Below are positions 16,695 through 25,671 of a stretch of DNA of 64,000 nt, in pieces. Origin of the DNA: an uncultured Granulosicoccus sp. (GTDB taxonomy: Bacteria; Pseudomonadota; Gammaproteobacteria; Granulosicoccales; Granulosicoccaceae); assembly GCA_947492525.1 (NCBI GenBank), contig CANLNQ010000009.1, forward strand, positions 166,314 through 230,313, read 5' to 3'. A program made the translations under genes and the position numbers. The notes beneath the pieces were generated by a model that was not told the origin of the DNA, made no database searches, and was given only the letters and a program-made list of their open reading frames with translations. How positions within the stretch are numbered: the first letter of the stretch is position 1; every line of letters starts with the position of its first letter.

Positions 16695-18509
16695 TTACTC
16701 GTCGGTGGTGCTTGCGCTGATCTCTCTTTCGGGGGGCTTGGCGCTGTTGATCAGGTAGTCAAGCAGTTCCAGCAGATCGTCGTTGCTTACCGGCTTCTGC
16801 AACAGCAACACGTCGGGGTAGTCTCTGGCAAGCTCACCCTCGGCCAGAGATTCCCCGGTCACGATGGCAATCGGCAGGTCGGGCTTTTCCGTGACGACCC
16901 AGTCGACCACTTTCAATCCCGAGTCGTGGTTCTGCAGTCGCAGGTCGATCAGCATGGCGTCGGGAGTCTGTTGTTTCAGAAACGTCAGGGTGGAGGCCGA
17001 GGTTGCCGTGCAGGTCACCTTGCAGCCGACCGACTGGAGGAAGATCTCGACGCTCTTCTGCACGGCTTCTTCATCCTCGACCATATGCACCCAGACACCT
17101 TCGGGCAATGTGATGGACGGGCCGGGGCCTGGCGTGGCGGCAACGGCTGCCTCCACCTGGCTCTGCGTGCAGCGTTTCAGGCAGATCGTGACATCGGTAC
17201 CCTGCCCAACGCGTGAAGTCAGTTTTATCGTGTGGCCCAGATTGCGAATCAGTCGCTCGACGATGGACAGGCCAAGCCCCATACCTCGTCCCTTGTCCCG
17301 CCCCGGGTTGGATACCTGATAGAACTCCTCGAATACCTTGTCGCAGTCGGCATCCTCGATTCCGATGCCGGTATCGCAGATGGAGAGGGTGACCGTGGAA
17401 GCTGTGGCCGTGGCCTGGATCCTGACGTACCCGGAAAAGGTGTACTTGATGGCGTTGCCGCACAGATTGCGGATGATCTGCGAGAGCATGGCAGGATCGG
17501 TTCTGACGTAGAGATCTGCCGGCAGATCGCAAATGAGTTCGATACGCTTGTCCGAGGCCAGTTGCTGCATTTCCAGTTTCAGCTTGTCGGCCAGCGTGGA
17601 CAGATTGACCGAACGAATCGCCGGTTTCACGGAACCGGAGTCGAGTTCAGAGATATCCAGCAGTGCATTGAGCTGTGACGAGAGCGAGGTAACGGCAATG
17701 TTCATGTTCTCGACGATCTCGTTGGCGCGTGGCGTCAGACTCTCTCTGGCAATGGCGGCGCCGAGCATGTTGAGCACATGCACCGGTTGGCGCAGGTCGT
17801 GACTGGCTGCCGCGATGAAACGGGTCTTCGACTGACTGCTGGCTTCGGCCTCGCGTTTTGCCTGTTCTGCGATCTGCAGAGCATCGGACAGACGGCGTGA
17901 TTGCTCCTCGAGCTTGATGGATGACTCGATGGACAAGGCAAAGGCGTCGAACATGAACTTGCCATTGACCAGCATCGTGAGGCCGACGATCAGTACCGAT
18001 ACCCCTACGGCTACGGCCAGGGCGGGGTGCATGAGGCGATCGATATTGGCTATCCACAGGATGCCGAGAGTGCCCAGCAAGGGGCCTATGTATGCGAGCA
18101 GAAGAGGGCGATAGCCGAAGTTGGTGCTGTGGGATATGGTGCAGAGCCCCAGCAGTATGGCTGTCAGCATGGCCCGTTCGAAAGTCCCCACCTGCGTGTA
18201 GAAATACAATACAGACCCTATCGTGCAGCCAAGCATGAGGGTGAGCAGTATGGCGATGAGACGCCTCTTCTCCTCGCTCAGGCTTGCGTGGCGCGTGGCG
18301 ATTCGCAGCACGATGACGCGTATCAGGATGACACTGCAGCTGGCCAGAACCCAGAGTTGCAGAAGCAGGTTGTCGACCTTGTTGGTCAGCACCAGGGAGG
18401 TAAACAGTATGGCGAGCATCAGGGGGATTGCAGCTCGGGCACTGTTACGACTGCATATCCGCATTAGCTGTTCGCTGACTCGATCGGATATCCTGAAATG
18501 GAAAATCAT
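16695..18509 (-). CDS. Hybrid sensor histidine kinase with C-terminal receiver
   Basis: 604 residues. Six or seven hydrophobic helices fill residues ~25-200 with no large periplasmic domain, so it may sense a membrane or intracellular signal. After a short coiled coil (EEQSRRLSDALQIAEQAKREAEA), the dimerisation domain has the H-box AAASHDLRQPVH. Next are the N-box (NLCGNAIKYT), G1 (DTGIGI) and G2 (GRGMGLGLSIVERL), then a receiver domain from ~470 with acidic MVEDEE, phospho-acceptor Asp in MLIDLRL and Lys in LLQKPVS. No DNA-binding output domain is attached. It lies 146 bases after the SLC13 transporter gene on the same strand, but a functional link is unproven. Confidence 0.92.
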   Translation of the reverse strand: MIFHFRISDRVSEQLMRICSRNSARAAIPLMLAILFTSLVLTNKVDNLLLQLWVLASCSVILIRVIVLRIATRHASLSEEKRRLIAILLTLMLGCTIGSVLYFYTQVGTFERAMLTAILLGLCTISHSTNFGYRPLLLAYIGPLLGTLGILWIANIDRLMHPALAVAVGVSVLIVGLTMLVNGKFMFDAFALSIESSIKLEEQSRRLSDALQIAEQAKREAEASSQSKTRFIAAASHDLRQPVHVLNMLGAAIARESLTPRANEIVENMNIAVTSLSSQLNALLDISELDSGSVKPAIRSVNLSTLADKLKLEMQQLASDKRIELICDLPADLYVRTDPAMLSQIIRNLCGNAIKYTFSGYVRIQATATASTVTLSICDTGIGIEDADCDKVFEEFYQVSNPGRDKGRGMGLGLSIVERLIRNLGHTIKLTSRVGQGTDVTICLKRCTQSQVEAAVAATPGPGPSITLPEGVWVHMVEDEEAVQKSVEIFLQSVGCKVTCTATSASTLTFLKQQTPDAMLIDLRLQNHDSGLKVVDWVVTEKPDLPIAIVTGESLAEGELARDYPDVLLLQKPVSNDDLLELLDYLINSAKPPEREISASTTDE

Positions 18510-18655
18510 TGCGACACCGTGCGTATGCTGGCCAGCATCAGTATTGCACAGGGCAGGGCGACTTTGGGCGGATGCCAGAGCTCAGCTGGCCGATTGTGCA
18601 GGTGAACGGTGTGCCAGCGATGCCCGTTGCCAGGGTTTCGGGCCGCAGTACCGGT

Positions 18656-20509
18656 CTACATGAACAGGTTCATGACCAGCAGGCTGACCACCAGATACAG
18701 AACCGTCATGATGCCGCCTACGCGCATGAAGTCTGCCACGCTGTAGCCACCCGGGCCCATGATCAGGGCATTGACCTGATTGGTCGGAATCAGAAAGGCA
18801 TTGGAGGTCGAGATGGCCACTGTCAGGGCGAACATGGCCGGATCGGCACCGATGGTCACTGCAATGTTGACAGCCAGGGGGACCAACAGAACCGTGGCAC
18901 CGATATTCGACATGACCAATGTGAAAAAGGTGGCCAGGCCTGCGATAACCGTTTGCATGACCCAGATGGGGACGTCACCGATCACGGTCAGCAGGTGATT
19001 GGCAATCCACAAGGCGGCGCCGGAGTGATCGACCGCTATCCCCAGCGGTATCAGGCAGGCAAGCAGAAAGACCGTTTGCAGACTGACCGCATCATAGGCC
19101 TCATCAATGGTCAGTACGCCGGACAGGATCATGCCCAGAGCACCGGCCAGCAGGGAGATGGAGAGCGTGTCGGTGAGCAGGAACAGGGCCAGCGACAGAA
19201 CGAAGAAGATGATGGCCGGTCGCAGTTTGTTGGTGCGGATGTCCTCGTATTTGACATCGGTGGCCACCACCACATCACGGTTACTCTTGAGCTTGTTCAG
19301 GTCTTTCCAGCTGGAATGCACCACCAGCGTGTCTCCGGCCTGCAACACCTGATCTCGAAACCCACTCTTGATGACGTGATCGGCCCGGTAGATCTGCAGG
19401 ATGTTGGCGCCAAAGTTCCGTCGTGGCTTGATGTCACCGATTGCCTTGCCCACCAGTGTCGAGGCGGGGGGAATGACCACCTCACCGATGCCGCTGTACT
19501 GCTGATTGAGAACCTTGGCAAAGCGGTCAGGCTCGCCGCGCAGATTCCAGTGGTATTCCTTGCAGAAGGCCGCCACTTCTTCCGGATCGCCCAGCAGACC
19601 CAGTCGGGTGTTGACCCACACGGTTTCTTCTCTGTCGGGCGGGATCTTCACCACGTCACCGCTGTACAGGGCCAGGATGAAGGGGGTGTTCTCGTAGGTC
19701 TCCTCGATCTGGTGGATGCTCAGGCCCACCATGGGGCTGTCGACCGTGACCTGTGCTTCCAGCAGGTCCCCACTGATGCCGTAGATGCTCTGGAAATAAT
19801 CATCGGTTCGTGAGGTGCGATTGGAGTCCGGATCGTCCTTGGGAAGAACGAAGCGACCGGCCAGTACGAAATAAAGTACACCGGTGATGCTCAGAGCGAT
19901 GCCGACCGGTAGCACGGAAAACAGTCCGAAGCTCTGCATCTGCTGATCGGCCGGCAGCTGCCTGTTGGACGAGAGCAGGAGGTCATTGAGCAGTATCAGC
20001 GGGCTGGAGCCGATCATGGTGGCTGTACCACCCAGAATGATGCAGAAGCCTACCGGCATCAGCAGGCGGCTCATGGGGATGCCGGTGCGGGTGGAGACGC
20101 GGCTGACAACGGGCAGGAAGAGGGCAGCGACCCCGATGTTCTGCATGAAGCTGGACGCCAGCGCGGCAATACCCGACATCAGGGGGCTGATACGGCTTTC
20201 GGTCTTGCCACCGATGGACAGAATCAGCTGGGCCAGTTTCCCCATGAGACCGGTCTTGTCCAGCCCCTTGCCGATGATCATGACCGCGATGATGGATATC
20301 ACCGCGTTACTCGAAAAACCCGAGAACAGTTCAGTCAGGTTGAGGATGGGTTCCAGGCCGGGCACGCGCGAAACCAGTCCGAGCGTTACCATGATGATCA
20401 AGGCGGCGACATCGACTCGCACGACCGAGAATGCAAACAGGTAGACCGTCGCGGCAAGCAAGAACAGCACAATTGCCATTTCTGCCGTTAGGACTACCGT
20501 TTCGGTCAT
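18656..20509 (-). CDS. SLC13/DASS-family permease with two TrkA-C (RCK_C) domains
   Basis: 617 residues. Hydrophobic N-terminal half with helices to about residue 210, then a hydrophilic central part (~235-410) with two TrkA-C-type regulatory domains (each with a valGkslgdi-like strand, for example STLVGKAIGDIKPR), and a second hydrophobic half to the end. The conserved loops SSFMQNIGVAALFLPV and SNIGATVLLVPLAVNIA fit the anion/sodium symporter superfamily. Members carry sulfate, dicarboxylates or other anions; the substrate cannot be set here. The ATG is at 20509. It has no close partner apart from the histidine kinase downstream. Confidence 0.9.
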   Translation of the reverse strand: MTETVVLTAEMAIVLFLLAATVYLFAFSVVRVDVAALIIMVTLGLVSRVPGLEPILNLTELFSGFSSNAVISIIAVMIIGKGLDKTGLMGKLAQLILSIGGKTESRISPLMSGIAALASSFMQNIGVAALFLPVVSRVSTRTGIPMSRLLMPVGFCIILGGTATMIGSSPLILLNDLLLSSNRQLPADQQMQSFGLFSVLPVGIALSITGVLYFVLAGRFVLPKDDPDSNRTSRTDDYFQSIYGISGDLLEAQVTVDSPMVGLSIHQIEETYENTPFILALYSGDVVKIPPDREETVWVNTRLGLLGDPEEVAAFCKEYHWNLRGEPDRFAKVLNQQYSGIGEVVIPPASTLVGKAIGDIKPRRNFGANILQIYRADHVIKSGFRDQVLQAGDTLVVHSSWKDLNKLKSNRDVVVATDVKYEDIRTNKLRPAIIFFVLSLALFLLTDTLSISLLAGALGMILSGVLTIDEAYDAVSLQTVFLLACLIPLGIAVDHSGAALWIANHLLTVIGDVPIWVMQTVIAGLATFFTLVMSNIGATVLLVPLAVNIAVTIGADPAMFALTVAISTSNAFLIPTNQVNALIMGPGGYSVADFMRVGGIMTVLYLVVSLLVMNLFM

Positions 20510-20920
20510 AGTGGATACAAATTCCCAGGTACTGCGGTTGGCAGAATACAGCGGAAGCTGTGGTGAACAACCGGAAGAGCATCAATGCCATTGACTGATC
20601 AGGGCAAAAAACACGCCATCCGGCAAGCCGCGAACACTGTGACAATGCCGGGACTGGTCTATAGTCTAGTCAGGGTATTCAGCACGCCACCGTGATCAGA
20701 GCCATACAGCGCGCCCATCTGAAGTGTACCAGCAGGAACAGGCGGTTTGGCTAGTGCCAAGTGTCAGCATTCTGTTAATTCTCATTATTGAGGTGACATA
20801 TCCTGTTTTCTTCATCGCTGGAACACAATTGATCAGAATTCGAACTATATTCATCCCTCAGTCCGGCCCGCAACTGTCGTTCAATGACGGTAACGAACAG
20901 TCCTCTTTCGAATCGTACAC
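20510..20920. other. 411-bp divergent intergenic region
   Basis: Lies between the SLC13 permease (leftward) and a 190-residue hypothetical (rightward). It is more AT-rich than its surroundings around 20755-20860. I see no RNA gene or repeat. A 66-codon frame from a GTG at 20724 ends in ATGA overlap with the next gene, but it lacks a ribosome binding site and uses codons rare here, so I do not call it. Promoters for both flanking genes should be here. Confidence 0.6.
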
Positions 20921-21493
20921 ATGAAAATACAACTCTCCAGCACGCTCCCGTTTACACCTGTGCAACTCGACTCTCGTCATGAAGCACCACGCCGGGCGGT
21001 AGGCCAGCTGTACGGATTCGACGGAACACGAGAATTCCGCACCGCCGTCTACGAGTTCAGTCACGGTGACGACGATTGCATTCAGTACCAGATCGACCCA
21101 CGAGAACGGCTCTATCTGGACGATGTGGCTGCCAACGATGCCGATGCGCCAACCCTGTCGCTCGACGACTCGGCCAATGGAACCGACGGCGCTCTGGAAT
21201 GGGTCACGCACGATGACTCGCTCACCTACAAGCCCTACGCGTTTCTGGTCATGAATGCCATGACGAAGCTGGTCGGGGATTGGGATGGTGTGATCTACCA
21301 GGCTCCCAGCGGCGAACGTCTGCGGGATTCCGTCTGGAATGCCACCTTGCAGGTGGTGGACGCCTGTGTCTGCAACAAGCTGGGACTGTGGGTCAAGGTG
21401 GATATGGCGGCGGACAAGAACACCGCGAATGACACCGTACAGGCAGCAACCCGTTCACTGGGCTGGGTGCCCTTGCAGGCAACTGCCAGCTGA
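20921..21493 (+). CDS. Hypothetical protein, 190 residues
   Basis: I do not recognise a family. The protein is acidic, has no signal peptide or membrane helix and is probably cytoplasmic. A run of Asp/Asn (DDVAANDADAPTLSLDDSANGTDG, residues ~67-90, quoted as a description of a low-complexity stretch) sits between a beta-rich first part and a helical, more conserved-looking second part with Trp and two nearby Cys (VVDACVCNKLGLW). It starts at ATG 20921 with no strong ribosome binding site and converges on the RidA gene. Codon use is like that of neighbouring genes, which supports it being real. Confidence 0.7.
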   Translation: MKIQLSSTLPFTPVQLDSRHEAPRRAVGQLYGFDGTREFRTAVYEFSHGDDDCIQYQIDPRERLYLDDVAANDADAPTLSLDDSANGTDGALEWVTHDDSLTYKPYAFLVMNAMTKLVGDWDGVIYQAPSGERLRDSVWNATLQVVDACVCNKLGLWVKVDMAADKNTANDTVQAATRSLGWVPLQATAS

Positions 21494-21506
21494 TATTCAT
21501 GCAGCG

Positions 21507-21527
21507 CGCCGCACAGCGTGTGCGGCG
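21507..21527. terminator. Bidirectional terminator-like hairpin
   Basis: Nine-base arms CGCCGCACA and TGTGCGGCG with a 3-base loop, placed in the 47-bp gap between convergent genes ending at 21493 and 21541. There is no T-run, so intrinsic termination is likely rather than certain. Confidence 0.5.
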
Positions 21528-21540
21528 ACGCTTTCGCGAC

Positions 21541-21885
21541 CTATTTTGCCGCGACGACCATCATTTCCACCCTGAACTCGGCGGTGGCCAGTCGAGGGGA
21601 TTCCACACAGGCACGAGCAGGCGGGTTGGCTGGATCGATCCAGGCGTCCCAGACTTCATTGAGCTCGGCAAAATCGTCCATGCTGCACAACCAGATGGTG
21701 GTGGTGAGAATCTTCGATTTGTCCGTGCCGGCCTTGGCCAGCAAGGCATCCACCTGGGCCAGAATGCCGGCTGATTGTTCGGCGACTGTCTCGCCCGAGG
21801 CAACCTGACCTGCCAGGTAAACCGTGTCGCCGTGTACCACGACCTGCGCCATACGCTGGTTGGCGTCCATCCGGGTAATGCTCAT
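21541..21885 (-). CDS. RidA (YjgF/UK114) family protein
   Basis: 114 residues, trimeric RidA fold. Family members hydrolyse reactive imine/enamine intermediates from amino-acid metabolism or act in pathway-specific deaminations. Visible features: the opening strand AQVVVHGDTVYLAGQVA, the central STIL-like helix region (GTDKSKILTTTIWL), and the late segment PARACVES whose Arg corresponds to the catalytic Arg of active RidA, so activity is plausible. This short form resembles the YoaB-like subgroup. It is divergent from the ExeM-like nuclease and shares the promoter region with it. A second RidA domain is fused to an aldo-keto reductase at 26.6 kb. Confidence 0.92.
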   Translation of the reverse strand: MSITRMDANQRMAQVVVHGDTVYLAGQVASGETVAEQSAGILAQVDALLAKAGTDKSKILTTTIWLCSMDDFAELNEVWDAWIDPANPPARACVESPRLATAEFRVEMMVVAAK

Positions 21886-21939
21886 TGTCTTGTCCCTGTT
21901 TTGTTGTTGATGGTGTTTCCGAGCGGCCGATGATACACC

Positions 21940-21973
21940 GGGTCATGCAGCTGTCACTGCATCGGCGTAGGCT
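21940..21973 (+). promoter_or_regulatory. Candidate Pho box and -10 of the extracellular nuclease gene
   Basis: GGGTCAT (21940) and CTGTCAC (21951) are two half-sites 11 bp apart, matching the PhoB consensus CTGTCAT-N4-CTGTCAT at 11 of 14 positions. Ten bases later is TAGGCT (21968-21973), a weak -10. The layout is the same as at the alkaline phosphatase operon and E. coli phoA. The nuclease start codon is 67 bases downstream. Confidence 0.5.
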
Positions 21974-22040
21974 GATGGCGCTGAATTGGGCATCATGTAA
22001 CTTCCGGACCGGGGTCCGGCAAGCTACGAGGGGAAAACGG

Positions 22041-24506
22041 ATGAGACAGTACTACGTTCCGACGTCATTTCTGCTGCTGGTTGCAGCGGCCTGCATGCCA
22101 ACCTTGCGCGCGGCAGGCCAGTGCAGTGAGGGCACGGCGATCTTCGAGATTCAGGGGGCTTCACATGTCTCCGCGTTGGAGGGCCAGACGGTGGATACCT
22201 GCGGTGTGGTCACTGCCACCGCTTTCAACGGCTACTATCTGCAGGATGCGATCGGTGATGGCGATGACGCCACATCGGATGGCATCTTCGTATCGAACAG
22301 TGGTGAGCAACCACCCGTCGGCAGCGTGCTGACACTGCGGGCCACGGTTGCGGAAATCATTGCCGGTGGCCTGGCGACCGGCAATCTGTCCACGACCACT
22401 CTGGTTGATGTCGAGTCGGTGAGCACTCAGGGTGAAGCCGAATTGCCTGCACCGGTGCTACTGGGTCTGGACGGACGGCATCCGTCGTCGACGGTCGTGA
22501 TCAGTGACAGCGAAACGCTCAGCGACATCAATCTGCAGCTGGCCACCGATGCGGCAGAGACGCCTTTCAATCCGGATATCGATGCCATCGACTTCATGGA
22601 GTCGCTTGAGGGCATGCTGGTCAGCGTGTCGAATCCGGTAGCTGTCTCCGCTGTGCGTCAGTTTGGACGATTCAGTGCCGAGGTGGTGGTCGTGGCCGAC
22701 GGTGGCGCTCTGGTGGAGCCGGTCGAAGCACTGGGCGAGCGCGGCGCACTGTTTCTGCAAGCCGATGTTGAGAACAGAGGCGATCAGAACCCGGAGCGCA
22801 TCCAGATCCAGTTCGACGGTACGCTGTACGGCAGTACCGACTACCCGGCCATCCAGGTGGGCGATAGGCTGGACACCATCACCGGTGTCATGGGGTACAG
22901 TTTCGGCAATTATGAAATCAATGCGCTTGGACCGGTGAGCTACCGTGATGGTGGGCTGCAGGCCGAGCGCAGCATGCTGTCGGGCAGCGAGTCCGATCTG
23001 TTGCTGGCAAGCTACAACGTGCTCAACCTCAGCGCCGTGGAGGCCGATGACGAGCAGCGGCAGGCCATCGCCAGGCAGTTGGTCGACTCGCTCAACGGGC
23101 CGGATATCATCGCCCTGCAGGAAGTGCAGGACAACAATGGAGACATCGGCGATTGCAGCAGCGACGAGACTGCCGATTGTGCCGGTGTGCTCGATGCCTC
23201 CGACACCTTGCAGGCACTGGCTGATGCCATCGAGGAGCAGGGCGGGCCCACCTACGCCTTCGTCAACGTCGATCCGCTGGTGGAGACCACGGACGACAAC
23301 CGTGATGACATCGATACCTTCGGCGGCGCTTCGCTGGGCAATATCCGCAATGCCTTCCTGTACAACCCCGAACGCGTGTCCCTGCTGGATCATCAGGGTA
23401 TTACCCGTGAGGAGCTTGCCGAACGCGGCTCGAGCGTGCCCGATGCCTTCGATACTTCGCGTGATCCGTTGGAAGCCGTGTTCGAGTTCAATGGTCGGCG
23501 TATCACGCTGCTCAACAACCACTTTTCATCGCGTTTCGGATCCAGCCCGATCTTCGGTGGTCCGCAACCCTTCGTGCAGGCCGGTGAAGAGGCGCGAGCC
23601 GCACAGGCCCTGGCCATGCATGAACTGGTTGCTGCGCAGCTCGATGCCGATCCGGATGCCAGGGTCGTGGTGCTCGGCGATCTGAACACGTTTGAGTTCA
23701 CGGATGAGCTCAGTGAGGTTCTGCCCGCTGGCAGTGGCTCACGGTTGTTGCACAACCTTATCGAAACGGTGCCCGGTGGTCAGGCCTATTCCTTCAATTT
23801 CGAAGGCAATGCGCAGGCCCTGGATCATGTCTTCGTGACCGACTCTCTGCTGCCGGGCGCGCAGGCGGATTACGTCAACGTCAATGTGGATTTTGCGCGA
23901 TTGTTCGATTCCGTGGTGGCCAGTGACCATGAGCCGGTGCTTGTGCGTGTCGATATGGGCAGTGCCGGGCCAGGCGAGACACTGGCCTTGACCGGTGCGG
24001 TGTACTCCAGTACTGCACTGGAGCTGTTCTGGAACTACGACGAGCTGCAGACCCGGCCGGTCGGTGTCGACATCCTGCGGGACGGGGTTCGGATCGCGGG
24101 TAATGATGGGCGCAGTTTCTTTGAGGAGGGGCTGAACCCCGGCACGGTGTATCACTACGAGGTTGCAGCCTACGATGCCAGCGGGGAGCCCGTGGCTACC
24201 GGCAGCATCAGCCTGCAGACCGCCGACGGCTATCCCGTATCATCTGCCGTGCAGGTGGCCAGTCTCACCGGTCTGGTGTATTCCTCTTCTGCGCTGGAAC
24301 TGTTCTGGCAGCCCCCGGCGGACAGCAGTGAGTACTACCAGTACCAGGTGGTGCGGGATGGTCACTTGCTGGAGACCAACGACGGTCGCAGTTTCTTCGA
24401 TTCCGGGTTGCAGCCGAGTACCGACTACACCTATGAGGTGCTCACGGTGGATCGGCAAGGCATGGCCGGTCCGGCGGTTTCCTTGTCACTGAAGACCAAT
24501 CCCTGA
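22041..24506 (+). CDS. ExeM/NucH-type extracellular endonuclease
   Basis: 821 residues from the ATG at 22041, preceded by GAGGGGAAAACGG, with a signal peptide ending near LRAAG. The N-terminal ~300 residues carry an OB-fold-like region (TVDTCGVVTATAFNGYYLQD) as in ExeM. The endonuclease/exonuclease/phosphatase domain follows (~300-650): LLLASYNVLN, DIIALQEVQD, the catalytic DLNTFEF and the terminal SDHEPVLV histidine. The C-terminus has two fibronectin-III-like repeats of ~85 residues, each holding NDGRSFF. It probably degrades extracellular DNA for phosphorus or in biofilms. No GlyGly-CTERM tail is present, so it is probably released. Its Pho-box-like promoter supports a phosphate-scavenging role. 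Confidence 0.9.
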   Translation: MRQYYVPTSFLLLVAAACMPTLRAAGQCSEGTAIFEIQGASHVSALEGQTVDTCGVVTATAFNGYYLQDAIGDGDDATSDGIFVSNSGEQPPVGSVLTLRATVAEIIAGGLATGNLSTTTLVDVESVSTQGEAELPAPVLLGLDGRHPSSTVVISDSETLSDINLQLATDAAETPFNPDIDAIDFMESLEGMLVSVSNPVAVSAVRQFGRFSAEVVVVADGGALVEPVEALGERGALFLQADVENRGDQNPERIQIQFDGTLYGSTDYPAIQVGDRLDTITGVMGYSFGNYEINALGPVSYRDGGLQAERSMLSGSESDLLLASYNVLNLSAVEADDEQRQAIARQLVDSLNGPDIIALQEVQDNNGDIGDCSSDETADCAGVLDASDTLQALADAIEEQGGPTYAFVNVDPLVETTDDNRDDIDTFGGASLGNIRNAFLYNPERVSLLDHQGITREELAERGSSVPDAFDTSRDPLEAVFEFNGRRITLLNNHFSSRFGSSPIFGGPQPFVQAGEEARAAQALAMHELVAAQLDADPDARVVVLGDLNTFEFTDELSEVLPAGSGSRLLHNLIETVPGGQAYSFNFEGNAQALDHVFVTDSLLPGAQADYVNVNVDFARLFDSVVASDHEPVLVRVDMGSAGPGETLALTGAVYSSTALELFWNYDELQTRPVGVDILRDGVRIAGNDGRSFFEEGLNPGTVYHYEVAAYDASGEPVATGSISLQTADGYPVSSAVQVASLTGLVYSSSALELFWQPPADSSEYYQYQVVRDGHLLETNDGRSFFDSGLQPSTDYTYEVLTVDRQGMAGPAVSLSLKTNP

Positions 24507-24514
24507 CTCTGATA

Positions 24515-24544
24515 GCCGAGCCACCTGCTCGCAGGTGGTTCGGC
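24515..24544. terminator. Bidirectional terminator-like hairpin
   Basis: Thirteen-base arms, GCCGAGCCACCTG against CAGGTGGTTCGGC (one G-T pair), with loop CTCG. It lies between the nuclease gene ending at 24506 and the J-domain gene ending at 24547, which converge. There is no clear T-run on either side. Confidence 0.62.
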
Positions 24545-24546
24545 GC

Positions 24547-25527
24547 TCAGGCTACCGTCGAGAAGACGGTTCCCGGTTGGGCCCTGATATCCAGGGTCTT
24601 GAACTCCAGGCCTGCCTGAAAGCTGTCGCCGTGAATGCCGGGCTTGCAATACCGTACCTGACAGATGGCAGTCAGTAGATTGGTCTCCAACAGAACCATC
24701 GTATTGCCTGTGAGCGCCTGTGCGCAGCCGATGGCGCAGCCCGCCAGTGACAGGTCCTGCAGATTGCCCTCCATGGCAGCCTCCTTCGGCCAGCTTGTCC
24801 AGAGCGTGACCGCATCCCTGACATCGTGCCGGTAGATGCGTCTGAGCTCATCGGACAGGGTTTGCGGAAGCTCTTCAATCGGCAAGGCAGGTGCGGAACA
24901 GCGCAAACAGTATTTCGTGGCGCCATAGGGCTGCCGCAGGGTCGTTGCATTGGCACGGGTTGCGCCACAGAACAGGCAGTGTGGTCGGGCCGGCAGGCTA
25001 CTGAACGTTGTTGCAGTTCGGTATTCGCCAGCAGGCTGTCGCGGCCTTTTCGTCTGCCGGGAATGCGGCTGTTCCGAATGTGAGCTGTTCGGCGAGTCAC
25101 CCGATGTGCCAGCCCGTGATCCCGGGTCTCCGGATGCTGCACCCGGTGATGAGGTTGCTGCCTCGTCGTCAGGCGCATCACCCGAGGCATCCTCCGCGGG
25201 GCGTGAGCTGTGCTGCTGCGCTGTCTGTGGCCGCGGAGTTCCGCCTGCGTTCTGCGTGGACGGGCGAGCCCTGGTGGACGGTGACGCGGACTGAGCCGCT
25301 GCGCGTCTGGCCGCGTCGCGCAATTGCTCGTCATATCGGGCACGACGGACCGGATCACACAGGGTGTCGGCCGCCAAATTGAGCAACTGGGCCAGTGACG
25401 GATCCCCACCGAGATCCGGGTGATGTTTCAGCTTCTGCATCATTGCGCGGTAGCTGGCCTTGATGACCGGCGCAGGGGCATCTGGCAGCACGTGCAGCAG
25501 CTGATAGTAGTCTTGCTTGGTATCCAC
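24547..25527 (-). CDS. J-domain protein with zinc ribbon and C-terminal PilZ domain
   Basis: 326 residues in four parts. (1) A J domain, residues ~5-68, with the HPD tripeptide at 36-38 needed to stimulate DnaK. (2) A disordered linker (~75-175) rich in Ser, Ala, Pro and Gly. (3) A zinc-ribbon-like pair of CxxC motifs (Cys184/187 and Cys207/210). (4) A PilZ-type domain from ~230 with both cyclic-di-GMP motifs: RHDVR (R233, R237) and DLSLAG (D258, S260, G263). The layout suggests a chaperone-recruiting protein controlled by cyclic-di-GMP, which is an inference. It is alone in its transcription unit, convergent with the nuclease, 144 bases from the divergent SRPBCC gene. Confidence 0.85.
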   Translation of the reverse strand: MDTKQDYYQLLHVLPDAPAPVIKASYRAMMQKLKHHPDLGGDPSLAQLLNLAADTLCDPVRRARYDEQLRDAARRAAAQSASPSTRARPSTQNAGGTPRPQTAQQHSSRPAEDASGDAPDDEAATSSPGAASGDPGSRAGTSGDSPNSSHSEQPHSRQTKRPRQPAGEYRTATTFSSLPARPHCLFCGATRANATTLRQPYGATKYCLRCSAPALPIEELPQTLSDELRRIYRHDVRDAVTLWTSWPKEAAMEGNLQDLSLAGCAIGCAQALTGNTMVLLETNLLTAICQVRYCKPGIHGDSFQAGLEFKTLDIRAQPGTVFSTVA

Positions 25528-25671
25528 ACCTCTCTAGCGGCGAATGGGGGAGTCTACTGAAGGGCTTCTGCCGGGCAGTACGGCATCATGATGCCGGGAT
25601 CCCGATAGTGGCTATACCCCGCAGGCCAGCGTTTGTTAATCTGAGCAGGTTGCTTTTTCGGAGGAACCAGC

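Noticed and set aside
20724..20924. 66-codon frame with a hydrophobic N-terminus, ending in ATGA overlap with the 190-residue hypothetical
   Set aside because: GTG start without a ribosome binding site, codons such as TTA, ATA and AGA that are rare in neighbouring genes, and location in an AT-rich promoter region; the hydrophobic residues follow from base composition.
22458..23522. Long minus-strand frame inside the nuclease gene
   Set aside because: Shadow of a high-GC coding gene; His/Gln/Arg-rich product with no motifs.
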